Source: Mycolicibacterium sarraceniae
Lineage (GTDB): Bacteria; Actinomycetota; Actinomycetes; Mycobacteriales; Mycobacteriaceae
Reading direction: 5' to 3'
Length of the DNA: 64,000 nucleotides
Assembly (NCBI RefSeq): GCF_010731875.1
Contig: NZ_AP022595.1
Span: 1,240,001 to 1,304,000 of the forward strand
In this document: piece after piece, positions 8,962 through 17,550 of the stretch
How the letters are laid out: each line of letters starts with the position of its first letter
Position numbering within the stretch: the stretch's first letter is position 1
Translations under genes and position numbers: made by a program
The notes under the pieces: generated by a model
The model's input: the letters and a program-made list of their open reading frames with translations, nothing else
Told to the model about the DNA's origin: nothing
Databases searched by the model: none

Positions 8962-9041
8962 CGATAACGATCACGCGTCGATTCGACCCCTCTCAGGACC
9001 TCCACACGCGCGCTTTGAGGAGTCTCTGGAACGCTTGGGCG

Positions 9042-9311
9042 ATGTGGATCGACCTGTACGTGTTGGCAGCGCTATCCGTCGCCGTCGCCGTCTGGCTGAT
9101 CAGCCCACGCTTCCAGTCCTACGACCCGCCCGGTGACATCGCACGCGGCTTCTGGTCGGCCGTTGCCGGTGCGCTCTGGCCCCTGCTTCTGGTCGGAGCC
9201 GCACAGGTCTACGCCGTCCACTACATCGTGCGCCGGTTTCGCCCCGCCTACTCCGCGAAGCTGGATCTGGCTCCGCGCGCTGCGCTGCAAGACGTCAGCT
9301 TGCGCCCCTAA
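9042..9311 (+). CDS. Small two-helix membrane protein, unknown function
   Basis: From ATG 9042 the frame encodes 89 residues with two hydrophobic segments (LYVLAALSVAVAVWLI and ALWPLLLVGAAQVYAVHYIV) and a basic RRFRP stop-transfer, then a polar tail. A TTG at 9015 in frame would add nine residues; no strong Shine-Dalgarno decides between them. I recognise no family. Confidence 0.55.
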   Translation: MWIDLYVLAALSVAVAVWLISPRFQSYDPPGDIARGFWSAVAGALWPLLLVGAAQVYAVHYIVRRFRPAYSAKLDLAPRAALQDVSLRP

Positions 9312-9410
9312 CCGCACGTCGGCTTCCCCTCGTCCGCCAATTGCGGCAGAATTCTGTTGCCGCAGGGAGTATCGGCGATAATCAACGCCTAACGAGGAGC
9401 AGATCCGTTC

Positions 9411-9711
9411 GTGAAGGTGCGCGCACAACTAGCATCAGCGGGGCTTGCAGCCCTGGCGATGGCCGCAATCACGCTCTTCCGCCGCTGCGACGGCTTCCGC
9501 TGACGACTCGAGCAGCGGTCTTGTGTGGCCGGATCCCAACGAGCCCTACTACTGGGACGCCAATGAGAACGACGGCGGCACCGGCCCGGCCCCGCAGCCG
9601 ACTGATGATCTGTACTGGAAAGAAGGCCAGGACGCCGGCGGCACGGGGAATGCTCCCCAACCCGACAATCGTGAGTACACCGATGAGGGCGAAAACGCCG
9701 GGGCCGTCTAG
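9411..9711 (+). pseudogene. Small secreted protein broken by a +1 frameshift in its signal peptide
   Basis: A GTG at 9411, preceded by GAGGAG, opens a good signal peptide (VKVRAQLASAGLAALAMAAITL) that then stops at TGA. Reading one base later gives a signal cleavage region (SAAATASADD) and a 60-residue acidic mature protein that contains two copies of a GGTGxAPQP repeat with flanking Tyr/Trp. Removing one T in the CTCTTCC run near 9475-9481 restores one 99-residue secreted protein. It is either a recent mutation or a sequencing error. Confidence 0.65.
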
Positions 9712-9721
9712 CCCCGGCCGG

Positions 9722-9949
9722 TCACGAAGACCAGACCAGCAGCGATCCGCTGCTGGAAAGTTCAGCGCGAGCGCGACGCTCGACCAGTAGTGGGATGAAT
9801 TCGCGAATCGTGCTGTCGTGGAAACGATCGTGGGCGTTGGCGACGGTCCGGGCGACGTGATCACGGGGCAGGTCGGAGTAGGTAGCGGCCAAGCGGTCGA
9901 AAACCTGTTCCATCAACATAACTTCACTTACGTTTGCCACACTTTTCAC
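9722..9949 (-). CDS. Small three-helix-bundle protein
   Basis: The 75-residue helical protein (VFDRLAATYSDLPRDHVARTV, then a second and a third helix) resembles the short actinobacterial three-helix-bundle dimerisation proteins. The true start may be one of the Met residues at positions 11 or 13. Function unknown. Confidence 0.6.
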   Translation of the reverse strand: MKSVANVSEVMLMEQVFDRLAATYSDLPRDHVARTVANAHDRFHDSTIREFIPLLVERRARAELSSSGSLLVWSS

Positions 9950-9987
9950 TCTCCGTCAAGGGACGAGCGTCGTCAATTTGACGTTCG

Positions 9988-10197
9988 TCACGGTGCCGGT
10001 TCGCAGAAGTGACGGGCCACAGCGGGTGTGCGCGCGGTGGGGAGCAATACGGTCAGCGACAGGACCCCGTTGAATCCCGTCCCGAGGCCGATGAGCAATT
10101 GGATCGGTGTGGAGATCTCCCGCTGGGTGAAGTAGTGCACCTGCGCGGCGTAGTCGACCGGCGTGCTCCACCAGTTGCGGAGGTGCGGGCCGAACAC
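9988..10197 (-). pseudogene. Probable N-terminal remnant of a membrane GGDEF-type protein
   Basis: From a GTG at 10197 the frame reads MFGPHLRNWWSTPVDYAAQ followed by a hydrophobic segment (IQLLIGLGTGFNGVLSLTVLL) and then stops. This resembles the cytoplasmic start and first membrane helix of mycobacterial diguanylate-cyclase-like proteins. No GGDEF domain follows, so it would be a truncated relic next to tRNA genes. Family match from memory and uncertain. Confidence 0.35.
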
Positions 10198-10230
10198 GGC
10201 AAAGCTTTTAGATAGCGGTGACAAGCGAAG

Positions 10231-10303
10231 TGCGCCCGAAGGGATTCGAACCCCTAACCTTCTGATCCGTAGTCAGATGCTCTATCCGTTGAGCTACGGG
10301 CGC
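10231..10303 (-). tRNA. tRNA-Arg (anticodon ACG)
   Basis: 73 nt with acceptor GCGCCCG/CGGGCGC, anticodon loop CTACGGA in a 5-bp stem, and T-arm GGTTCGAATCC. CCA is not encoded. Syntenic with argV of M. tuberculosis, between tcrXY and hisC2. Confidence 0.95.
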
Positions 10304-10344
10304 CGTACATCTTCAATTGTTCGTGGCTGACGAGTCAGCCGCGG

Positions 10345-10433
10345 CGGAGGCGAGAGGATTTGAACCTCCGGTCCCCTTTAAGGGGGACAACTCATTAGCA
10401 GTGAGTCCCATTCGGCCACTCTGGCACGCCTCC
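10345..10433 (-). tRNA. tRNA-Ser (anticodon GCU)
   Basis: 89 nt class II tRNA with acceptor GGAGGCG/CGCCTCC, anticodon GCU within ACTGCTAAT, and a long variable arm (TCCCCCTTAAAGGGGA). Lies 41 bp from tRNA-Arg on the same strand. Confidence 0.95.
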
Positions 10434-10549
10434 TGAACTACTTGAGGGTACCGGAGCCTGGTCGAAGCCCGGAACCGCCGATGGATGAGAGTACACAGGG
10501 GTGACGGCTCGTGGCAAAGCAGCCTCCACACCCACCTACACTTGACCGA

Positions 10550-11608
10550 ATGACCGCCCGCTTGCGCCCTGAACTGGCCGAGCTACCGGCCTATACCCCG
10601 GGTAAGACCGTGCTGGGCGCCGTCAAGCTGGCCAGCAACGAGACCGTACATGGCCCGCTGCCCAGCGTGCGTGCCGCGATCGCGGCAGCCGCCGAGACCA
10701 TCAACCGCTACCCCGACAACGGCTATGTGGAGCTCAAGGAGCACCTGGCCAAGCATGTCGATTTCGCCCCCGAACACATCGCCGTCGGCTGCGGGTCGGT
10801 GAGCCTGTGCCAGCAGCTCATCCAGATCACCTCCTCGGTGGGCGACGAGGTGCTCTTCGGCTGGCGCAGCTTCGAGATCTATCCGCTGCAGGTGCGGGTG
10901 GCCGGCGCCACCGCGGTGCAGGTGCCGCTGCGCGACTACACCTTCGACCTGGACGCCATGCTGGCCGCAATCACCGATCGCACCCGGCTGATCTTTGTCT
11001 GCAACCCCAACAACCCGACCGGCACCGTCGTCGACCCCGACGAACTGGCCCGCTTCGTCGCCGCCGTGCCCTCGGACATCCTCATCGCCATCGACGAGGC
11101 CTACGTCGAGTACATCCGCGACGGTATGCTCCCCGACAGCCTCGGCTTGGCCCGCAATCATCCCAATGTCGTTGTGCTGCGGACTTTTTCCAAGGCATAC
11201 GGCCTTGCCGGCCTGCGGATCGGCTATGCCGTGGGCGACCCCGGCATCATCACCGCGCTGGGCAAGGTGTACGTGCCGTTCGCTGCGACCACCGTCTCGC
11301 AGGCTGCCGCGATCGCCTCGGTGAACGCCGCCAAGGAACTGCTGGCCCGCACAGACGCCGTGGTCTCCGAGCGCCGCCGGGTCTGCGCCACGCTGACCGA
11401 GGCGGGCTACACGTTCCCGCCACCGCAGGCCAACTTCGTCTGGCTGCCCCTATCCCCCGAACAGACGCCCGACTTCGTCGAGCAGGCCGCGGCGGCTCGC
11501 GTGCTGGTTCGCCCCTACGGCACCGACGGTGTGCGGGTGAGCATCGGTGCACCCGAGGAGAACGACACGTTCCTGGCGTTCGCACGGACATGGATCACGG
11601 TCCGCTGA
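10550..11608 (+). CDS. hisC2: Aromatic amino acid / histidinol-phosphate aminotransferase HisC2 (Pat)
   Basis: The 352-residue fold-type I PLP aminotransferase has KLASNET at the N-terminus, CNPNNPTG, and the PLP lysine in TFSKAYGLAGLR. It is nearly collinear with Rv3772. The ATG at 10550 (MTARLRPEL) is preferred over an upstream in-frame GTG because Rv3772 starts there. The family acts on histidinol phosphate or, as Pat, makes aromatic amino acids from phenylpyruvate-type acids. Sequence alone does not separate the two. Confidence 0.92.
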   Translation: MTARLRPELAELPAYTPGKTVLGAVKLASNETVHGPLPSVRAAIAAAAETINRYPDNGYVELKEHLAKHVDFAPEHIAVGCGSVSLCQQLIQITSSVGDEVLFGWRSFEIYPLQVRVAGATAVQVPLRDYTFDLDAMLAAITDRTRLIFVCNPNNPTGTVVDPDELARFVAAVPSDILIAIDEAYVEYIRDGMLPDSLGLARNHPNVVVLRTFSKAYGLAGLRIGYAVGDPGIITALGKVYVPFAATTVSQAAAIASVNAAKELLARTDAVVSERRRVCATLTEAGYTFPPPQANFVWLPLSPEQTPDFVEQAAAARVLVRPYGTDGVRVSIGAPEENDTFLAFARTWITVR

Positions 11609-11654
11609 AAGCCGCCATCGGGCTGTAAACCATTGGCCTGCTGGATATCTGGGA

Positions 11655-12315
11655 GCTCAGCGCCCGCGCAAATGCCAGACGCGTCTCGAACGACTGACGG
11701 TCGGCGACCGCCCGCTGGGACGTCGAGGCGATATGAAACCCGGCGGTTCCGGCGCCGACGAGGGCCTCCCTCGGATCGCGGCCACCCCACTCCCATCGCT
11801 GCCGGTAGTGGCGCACCAGCTCGGCGTAGGGCTCGATGGGGGCGGAACCGACCGGACCAGGTCACCTTGTCGCTGTCCCAAAAATGCCGAAATAGCCGGT
11901 ATCCCTAGCGATTTCGGTCCCACTGATCATCGGTTGTCACGTGAAAAAGCTCGGCCTGCGCGGTCCCGTTCCCCTTGCCGATCATCAATTCGACTCGACC
12001 GTCGGACAAATTGTCCAGCGTCAAGTAGTCCTCGAAGGCCCGCACCGGGTCCAGCAGACTCAACGTCGTTACCGTGGTGAATAACCCGATCCGCGACGTC
12101 CCCGCCGCGATATTGCTCAACACCACCGGTGGCGAGGACTAGATGAACGGATCCTGCTGCCGTTCGCCTACCGCGAAACCATCGAAGGCGAGCTGTTCAG
12201 CGAACACCGCGGAATCGAGGACCGCACGTAGCCGTGTCGCGGCGCTCGTCTTCTCCCCCGTGACGGGGTCTGGCTGGCGTGCGATGAGGGTTAACGGCAA
12301 GAACTTCATGGCCAT
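11655..12315 (-). pseudogene. Decayed luciferase-like flavin-dependent monooxygenase
   Basis: Fragments of one LLM-class oxidoreductase line up in order. The N-terminus (KFLPLTLIARQPDP to FAVGERQQDPFI) ends at TAG 12139-12141, in frame with SSPPVVLSNIAAGTSRIG and LSDGRVELMIGKGNG. A second in-frame TAG (about 11905) replaces the Glu of a typical REGY. Then comes FRHFWDSDKVTWSGRFR, an apparent deletion of some 45 residues and a frameshift, and EALVGAGTAGFHIA. Two nonsense codons, a deletion and a frameshift mean no functional product. Confidence 0.8.
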
Positions 12316-12480
12316 GCCTTCGACTAGGGGAACGACTAGACCGTGAATCACGACGATTCTCAAGGGTTTTCATCGGCGTGATTCAATCCCGTTCAGACGC
12401 CCTGACCTCGCCACCAGTCACCTGTTAGGCTGCGGCCAAGCGACAGGCGGCCCTTGGCGTCAATTCATTGGAGAAGGTTC

Positions 12481-13413
12481 ATGAGCATCGCCGATGACAT
12501 CACTCAGCTGACCGGGAAGACGCCGTTGGTGCGGCTTCGCCGGGTCACCGATGGTGCGGTGGCCGACGTGGTCGCCAAGCTGGAGTCCTTCAATCCGGCG
12601 GGCAGCGTCAAAGACCGCCTCGGCGTGGCGTTGATCGACGCGGCCGAGAAGGTCGGCCTGATCAAGGAAGACACCATCATCCTGGAACCGACCAGCGGCA
12701 ACACCGGCATCGCGCTCGCGATGGTGTCCGCCGCGCGCGGCTACCGATGCGTGCTGACAATGCCCGAAACCATGAGCATCGAACGGCGGATGCTGCTGCG
12801 CGCCTACGGCGCCGAACTCGTTCTCACCCCGGGTGCCGAGGGCATGTCCGGTGCGATCGCCAAGGCTGAGGAGCTGGCCAAGACCGACCAGCGCTACTTC
12901 ATTCCGCAGCAGTTCGAGAACCCGGCCAACCCCGCGATCCACCGCGCCACCACCGCCGAGGAGATCTGGGCCGATACCGACGGGGAGGTCGACATCTTCG
13001 TAGCCGGGGTCGGCACCGGCGGCACCATCACCGGCGTCGGCGAGGTGCTCAAGGAACGCAAACCCTCGGTTCAGATCATCGCGGTCGAGCCCGCCGCCTC
13101 ACCGGTCCTCTCCGGTGGTCAAAAGGGCCCGCACCCGATCCAGGGCATCGGCGCCGGGTTCGTCCCGGCCGTGCTGGACACCGACGTGGTCGATGAGATC
13201 GTCACCGTGGCCAACGAGGATGCCCTCGACCTGGCCCGGCGCCTGGCCCGCGAGGAAGGCCTGCTTTCCGGCATATCCTCGGGCGCGGCGGTGTGGGCCG
13301 CCCGTGAGGTCGCCCGCCGACCGGAGAACGCGGGCAAGCTCATCGTGGTCGTGCTGCCCTCCTTCGGCGAGCGCTACCTGAGCACCGTGCTCTTTTCGGA
13401 TCTGGCCGACTGA
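12481..13413 (+). CDS. cysK: O-acetylserine sulfhydrylase CysK1
   Basis: The 310-residue PLP enzyme has the lysine in NPAGSVKDR, the substrate loop TSGNTGI and the phosphate-binding glycine loop [10 protein letters not shown]. The ATG at 12481 follows GGAGAAGG by a good spacing. It makes cysteine from O-acetylserine and sulfide. The serine acetyltransferase gene starts 4 bases after its stop, matching Rv2334-Rv2335. Confidence 0.95.
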   Translation: MSIADDITQLTGKTPLVRLRRVTDGAVADVVAKLESFNPAGSVKDRLGVALIDAAEKVGLIKEDTIILEPTSGNTGIALAMVSAARGYRCVLTMPETMSIERRMLLRAYGAELVLTPGAEGMSGAIAKAEELAKTDQRYFIPQQFENPANPAIHRATTAEEIWADTDGEVDIFVAGVGTGGTITGVGEVLKERKPSVQIIAVEPAASPVLSGGQKGPHPIQGIGAGFVPAVLDTDVVDEIVTVANEDALDLARRLAREEGLLSGISSGAAVWAAREVARRPENAGKLIVVVLPSFGERYLSTVLFSDLAD

Positions 13414-13416
13414 CCA

Positions 13417-14106
13417 ATGCCCTGGCAAATTCTCAGCGACGTCCGGTCGGTCAAGGAACGCGACCCCGCCGCGCGCTCGACGCTGGAGATCATCCTGGTG
13501 TACCCGGGACTGCACGCGGTGTGGATTCACCGCATCACCCATCGGCTGTGGCAGCGTGGCGCCAAACTTCCCGCGCGGGTACTCGCCGAGATCGGCCGCA
13601 TCCTGACCGGGGTTGAGATACACCCCGGCGCGGTCCTGGGCAGTGGAGTGTTCATCGACCATGCCACCGGCGTGGTGATCGGCGAAACCGCGGTAGTCGG
13701 CAACGACGTCACGATCTACCACGGCGTCACGCTGGGCGGCATCAGTCTCGATCGGGGAAAGCGGCACCCGACGATCGAAGACGGGGTGACCATCGGTGCG
13801 GGTGCAAAAGTATTGGGCGCCATCACTATTGGCGAAGGCAGTCAGATCGGCGCGAACTCCGTCGTCGTCAAGGAGGTGCCACCCGGTTCGGTGGTGGTCG
13901 GCGTCCCTGGACAAATCATCGGACGGCCCGCCGGCGGGCAGACCGAGACCGACCAATCCAATCTGCCCGACCCACTCGGTGTCAGCCTTCACACGCTGCT
14001 CAGCCGGGTGTCCAAGCTGGAGTCACGGGCTGACGGCCCCGGCACCGAACGCGTGATCCGGCCCCCCGAGGCCGGCGTCTGGTACGGCGAAGACTTCTCC
14101 ATCTGA
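13417..14106 (+). CDS. cysE: Serine O-acetyltransferase CysE
   Basis: The 229-residue protein has a left-handed beta-helix of hexapeptide repeats ([20 protein letters not shown]) containing the conserved His, the segment HGVTLGG, and [20 protein letters not shown]. The chain ends in EDFSI. A terminal Ile is the residue that enters the CysK active site in the cysteine synthase complex, so complex formation with the adjacent cysK product is likely. Produces O-acetylserine from serine and acetyl-CoA. Confidence 0.94.
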   Translation: MPWQILSDVRSVKERDPAARSTLEIILVYPGLHAVWIHRITHRLWQRGAKLPARVLAEIGRILTGVEIHPGAVLGSGVFIDHATGVVIGETAVVGNDVTIYHGVTLGGISLDRGKRHPTIEDGVTIGAGAKVLGAITIGEGSQIGANSVVVKEVPPGSVVVGVPGQIIGRPAGGQTETDQSNLPDPLGVSLHTLLSRVSKLESRADGPGTERVIRPPEAGVWYGEDFSI

Positions 14107-14207
14107 CGCCACTGCCAGCTCTGCCACCACTGCGTCGAGTCCGCAGTCGCGTAGCGCTCGGCGTTGCCGCACAGCGCCGTTGCCGTTGACGAGACGGTGC
14201 CGCAACG

Positions 14208-14432
14208 ATTGTCGGACTTCTCCGAGCCTGGCGAGCGTTCATCGCGCCGGGTCTGGCACTGGTCGGCCTGGTGATCTCGTTCGTGCTGATCCTGCAGAAC
14301 CTGCCCGGCCTGGTCGGTACCTCCACCCCGATCGCCGTAGGAGTGGTTGCACGGCTCGTCGCTGTGTTCGCACTCGGCGCCGGCATCGCGGCGCACGTCC
14401 GCACGTCCGCACGTCCGCACGTCCGCACGTAA
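14208..14432 (+). pseudogene. C-terminal remnant of an APC-type amino acid permease
   Basis: An open frame without a start encodes two membrane helices (FIAPGLALVGLVISFVLIL; GVVARLVAVFALGAGIAA) joined by QNLPGLVGTSTP, the usual end of mycobacterial APC permeases. The rest of the transporter is absent. The final codons are replaced by an 8-bp tandem repeat. Confidence 0.6.
14393..14430. repeat. 8-bp tandem repeat GCACGTCC, 4 copies plus 6 bases
   Basis: Four perfect copies run from 14393 to 14424, followed by GCACGT. They lie at the 3' end of the permease remnant, 40 bp before the crotonase gene. The unit is not a multiple of three, so copy-number change would shift the frame of anything translated through it. 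Confidence 0.9.
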
Positions 14433-14477
14433 CCCTGGAGTGAGCGCAGGCGGCTTCGCGCCGTAACCTTCATGGTC

Positions 14478-15302
14478 ATGAGCGAGCCGTACGAATCCCT
14501 CACTGTCGAGGTCAAGGACCACATCGCCCAGGTCACGCTGATCGGCCCGGGCAAAGGCAATGCGATGGGCCCGGCGTTCTGGACGGAAATGCCGGTGGTC
14601 TTCGCCGACCTCGACGCCGATCCTGACGTCCGAGCCATCGTGCTGACCGGGTCGGGCGGCAACTTTAGCTACGGCCTGGACCTGATCGCGATGGGGGACA
14701 CCATCGGTGGCGCCATGTCCACCGAGGTGTCGGCCCGCCCGCGCAAGGAGTTCCACACCAAGCTCAAGCGCATGCAGCAATCGATCACCGCGGTGGCCGA
14801 TTGCCGCACCCCTACGATCGCAGCGATACACGGCTGGTGCATCGGTGGTGGCGTCGACCTCATCAGCGCGGTCGATATCCGCTACGCCAGCGCCGATGCG
14901 AAGTTCTCGGTGCGCGAGGTCAAGTTGTCGATCGTCGCCGATGTCGGCAGCCTGGCACGGTTGCCCTACATCGTGTCCGACGGGCATCTGCGCGAACTGG
15001 CCCTGACCGGCAAGGACATCGATGCCGCACGCGCCGAGAAGATCGGTCTGGTCAACGACATCTATTCCGACGCCGCGGCCACGCTGGCTGCCGCGCACGC
15101 AACGGCCGCCGAGATCGCGGCCAATTCACCGCTGGTCACCCACGGGATCAAGGACGTCCTCGATGAGCAGCGCACGGCCGACGTGGCGGCGAGCCTGCGT
15201 TACGTGGCGGCCTGGAACGCGGCCTTCCTGCCGTCCAGGGACCTGTCCGAAGCCATCTCGGCGATGTTCAGCAAGCGGAGGCCGGAATTCACCGGCGAGT
15301 AG
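14478..15302 (+). CDS. echA21: Crotonase, dienoyl-CoA isomerase (ECH1)-like; EchA21 homologue
   Basis: The 274-residue crotonase has the oxyanion-hole segments and GWCIGGGVDLISAVDIRY. Three acidic residues, Asp127, Glu147 and Asp155, have exactly the 20 and 28 residue spacing of the catalytic Asp176/Glu196/Asp204 of rat delta3,5-delta2,4-dienoyl-CoA isomerase. So isomerisation of dienoyl-CoA is more likely than hydration. Position after hisC2 matches Rv3774. ATG 14472 two codons upstream is an alternative start. Confidence 0.88.
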   Translation: MSEPYESLTVEVKDHIAQVTLIGPGKGNAMGPAFWTEMPVVFADLDADPDVRAIVLTGSGGNFSYGLDLIAMGDTIGGAMSTEVSARPRKEFHTKLKRMQQSITAVADCRTPTIAAIHGWCIGGGVDLISAVDIRYASADAKFSVREVKLSIVADVGSLARLPYIVSDGHLRELALTGKDIDAARAEKIGLVNDIYSDAAATLAAAHATAAEIAANSPLVTHGIKDVLDEQRTADVAASLRYVAAWNAAFLPSRDLSEAISAMFSKRRPEFTGE

Positions 15303-15305
15303 CAG

Positions 15306-15602
15306 CTAACTGCCGGCCTTGATGGCCGGAACTGCTTTTGTGGTCGCCAGTGCCGTCGGCTCATCTGTCGGCTGGAGCGTCGTGGTTGCACCCATACTCA
15401 TGTTGGCGACCGCCGGTGACGAATAGGCGGGCATCTTCGTCTCGTGGCCCGAGTCGGCGGTGACGCTTCCGTTACCCGAGACCGGGGCTGGGTGGGTCAG
15501 ACCGAACAGGCCGAGTATGACAATCGCGCCGCCGCCCACAACGGTACCCAGCAACCTCTTATCCAAAGCCAAGCTGTTAGGAAGCTTCTTGGGGGAGGAC
15601 AT
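15306..15602 (-). CDS. Small exported or membrane-anchored protein, unknown function
   Basis: The 98-residue product has a basic N-terminus (MSSPKKLPNSLALDKR), a hydrophobic segment (LLGTVVGGGAIVILGLFGL) and a Ser/Thr/Pro-rich extracytoplasmic tail. The ATG at 15602 has GAAAGG upstream; a GTG at 15614 is in frame but poorly placed relative to it. Convergent with the crotonase, 3 bases away. Confidence 0.6.
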   Translation of the reverse strand: MSSPKKLPNSLALDKRLLGTVVGGGAIVILGLFGLTHPAPVSGNGSVTADSGHETKMPAYSSPAVANMSMGATTTLQPTDEPTALATTKAVPAIKAGS

Positions 15603-15888
15603 GTTGACCAGCACCTTTCAGGACATCTTTTGCGTAGCTTCGACAAGCCGGGCGACTCACGTGAGCCGCCAAGCAACTATTCCAAAGCCTTGCACCTGTT
15701 ATATGCCCCGACCAACCCAAAAGGCACGTGTCCCCAGCTGATCCACAGAAGTCCGTAGCCAGCTGCGCAGGTGAAAGACAGCATCCGGATACGGTGGGAT
15801 TGCGACGCAGGAAACCGCGGAGTCTTTCGAATTGCCTTGGTGCAGAGACTAGCTCGATGCACTACGCAAACCGCTCGCCGGCCAAAAG
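15603..15888. other. 286-bp intergenic stretch
   Basis: It carries the upstream region of the small exported protein gene (reading left) and the 3' flank of tRNA-Ser. I see no convincing gene, repeat or strong hairpin. Confidence 0.5.
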
Positions 15889-15975
15889 CGGTGGCGGAGG
15901 GATTTGAACCCCCGGACGGTGTTAGCCGTCTCTCGCTTTCAAGGCGAGTGCATTAGGCCGCTCTGCCACGCCACC
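15889..15975 (-). tRNA. tRNA-Ser (anticodon UGA)
   Basis: 87 nt class II tRNA with acceptor GGTGGCG/CGCCACC, anticodon stem CTCGC/GCGAG around CTTGAAA, long variable arm, and T-arm GGTTCAAATCC. Confidence 0.95.
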
Positions 15976-15993
15976 GCCGATAAGCGTAGCGGT

Positions 15994-16506
15994 TCAGACG
16001 CGGCCGATCTTCGCCGAGCTACCGCCGCTCTTCAACGAGGCGTTGATGCGGCGGCAGTTCTCCCCCATGGCCGCCATCTGCGGGCGCGACAACGGGCCCA
16101 GGAAGTTCTCCCGAACACCCTTCGCGTACGTCAGCATCGCCTCTTCGACGACCTCACGACCCTGATCGGTGATGCCGGCCAGAACGCTTCGCCCGTCGTC
16201 GGGACTGGCCTCCCGACGGACCAATCCGGCTGTCTCCAGCCGGCGGATCTGTCGGGTTACCCGGCTGGGCAGTGACATGAGTTGCTCGGCCAGATCCCCC
16301 ATCCGCGCCGACCCGGATTCGGAGTTGTCCAATATCTGCAGTAAGCGAACGTCGACCAAGTTCAACTTGTGCTGACCGACGAGTCCCCGATTCAGTGTTC
16401 CGTAGAGCCGCAGTGCCGCGTCGAGGAAGTTCTGCCAAGCTCTTTGCTCGGCGATATCCAACCCCGGCATCTCACTGGCGGTCCGCCCCGCGATGATCCC
16501 TCCCAT
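15994..16506 (-). CDS. MarR-family transcriptional regulator
   Basis: The 170-residue protein has the MarR winged helix: helices around VDVRLLQIL, MGDLAEQLMSLPSRVTRQI, then the wing LVRREASPDDGRSVLAGITDQG. It is transcribed away from the quinone oxidoreductase, 63 bases apart, so that divergent pair may be its target. The ligand is unknown. Confidence 0.85.
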   Translation of the reverse strand: MGGIIAGRTASEMPGLDIAEQRAWQNFLDAALRLYGTLNRGLVGQHKLNLVDVRLLQILDNSESGSARMGDLAEQLMSLPSRVTRQIRRLETAGLVRREASPDDGRSVLAGITDQGREVVEEAMLTYAKGVRENFLGPLSRPQMAAMGENCRRINASLKSGGSSAKIGRV

Positions 16507-16569
16507 TGCGCAATCGTAAGCGACACAGCGCGGTACGAGGCCGAAATGGCTCGGGAGTAACCTGATTCG

Positions 16570-17547
16570 ATGCTGGCCATCGTCGCTGAATCCACTGATC
16601 GCCTGATCTGGCGGGAGATACCCGACGTTTCACCCGCACCTGGCGAGGTGTTGATCAAGGTCATCACCGCCGGCGTCAATCGTGCCGACCTGCTACAGGC
16701 AGCCGGGCACTACCCGCCCCCACCGGGAGCGAGTGACACCCTGGGGCTGGAAGTCTCCGGCGTGATCGCGGCCGTGGGTGACGGTGTATCGGATTGGTCT
16801 GTCGGACAAGATGTTTGCGCTCTCCTGGCCGGGGGCGGCTACGCCCAATATGTGGCGGTGCCGGCCCGGCAGGTGATGCCTGTTCCCGCCGGAATCAGCG
16901 TGGCCGACGCGGCAGCACTGCCGGAGGTGGCCTGCACGGTGTGGTCGAACCTCGTCATGACCGCGCACCTCGCGACCGGCGAGTTGCTCCTTATTCACGG
17001 TGGCGCCAGCGGGATCGGCACTCACGCCATCCAGGTCGCCACGGCGCTGAACAGTCGGGTCGCGGTGACCGCGGGCTCGCTGTCCAAGCTCGATCTGTGC
17101 GCAGAACTCGGCGCCGAACTCCTAATCTCCTATCGCGACGACGATTTCGTCGCACGCGTTAATAAAGAGGCGGGCGGCGCCAACGTCATTTTTGACATCA
17201 TGGGCGCGGCGTATCTGGATCGGAACCTCGACGCGCTCGCTCCCGATGGGCGGCTCGTCATCATCGGCATGCAGGGTGGGATCAAAGCCGAACTGAATAT
17301 CGCCAAGATGGTGCCCAAGCGGCTGAGCGTGATCGCTACCTCGTTGCGCGGCCGGCCCGTCGACGGCGGCAACGGCAAGGGCGCCATCGTTGACGCGGTG
17401 GTGGACTCGGTGTGGCCGATGATCGCCGGCGGCCGGGTCCGCCCGATCATCGGCGCCCGATTCCCCATCACCGAAGCCGCCGAAGCGCATCGGGTGCTGG
17501 CCGCCGGTGAGACGTTCGGGAAGGTTCTGCTGACTATCGGGCAGTGA
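16570..17547 (+). CDS. NADPH:quinone oxidoreductase, zinc-free MDR family
   Basis: The 325-residue medium-chain dehydrogenase has the quinone oxidoreductase N-domain (NRADLLQAAGHYPPP) and Rossmann motif GGASGIGTHAIQ. No zinc-ligand Cys cluster is seen. Matches Rv3777 (PIG3-like). Likely reduces quinones or other activated carbonyls with NADPH. Divergent from the MarR gene. Confidence 0.88.
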   Translation: MLAIVAESTDRLIWREIPDVSPAPGEVLIKVITAGVNRADLLQAAGHYPPPPGASDTLGLEVSGVIAAVGDGVSDWSVGQDVCALLAGGGYAQYVAVPARQVMPVPAGISVADAAALPEVACTVWSNLVMTAHLATGELLLIHGGASGIGTHAIQVATALNSRVAVTAGSLSKLDLCAELGAELLISYRDDDFVARVNKEAGGANVIFDIMGAAYLDRNLDALAPDGRLVIIGMQGGIKAELNIAKMVPKRLSVIATSLRGRPVDGGNGKGAIVDAVVDSVWPMIAGGRVRPIIGARFPITEAAEAHRVLAAGETFGKVLLTIGQ

Positions 17548-17550
17548 GCG

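Noticed and set aside
14393..14430. Short repeats considered as a CRISPR array
   Set aside because: The 8-bp unit has no spacers and there are no cas genes.
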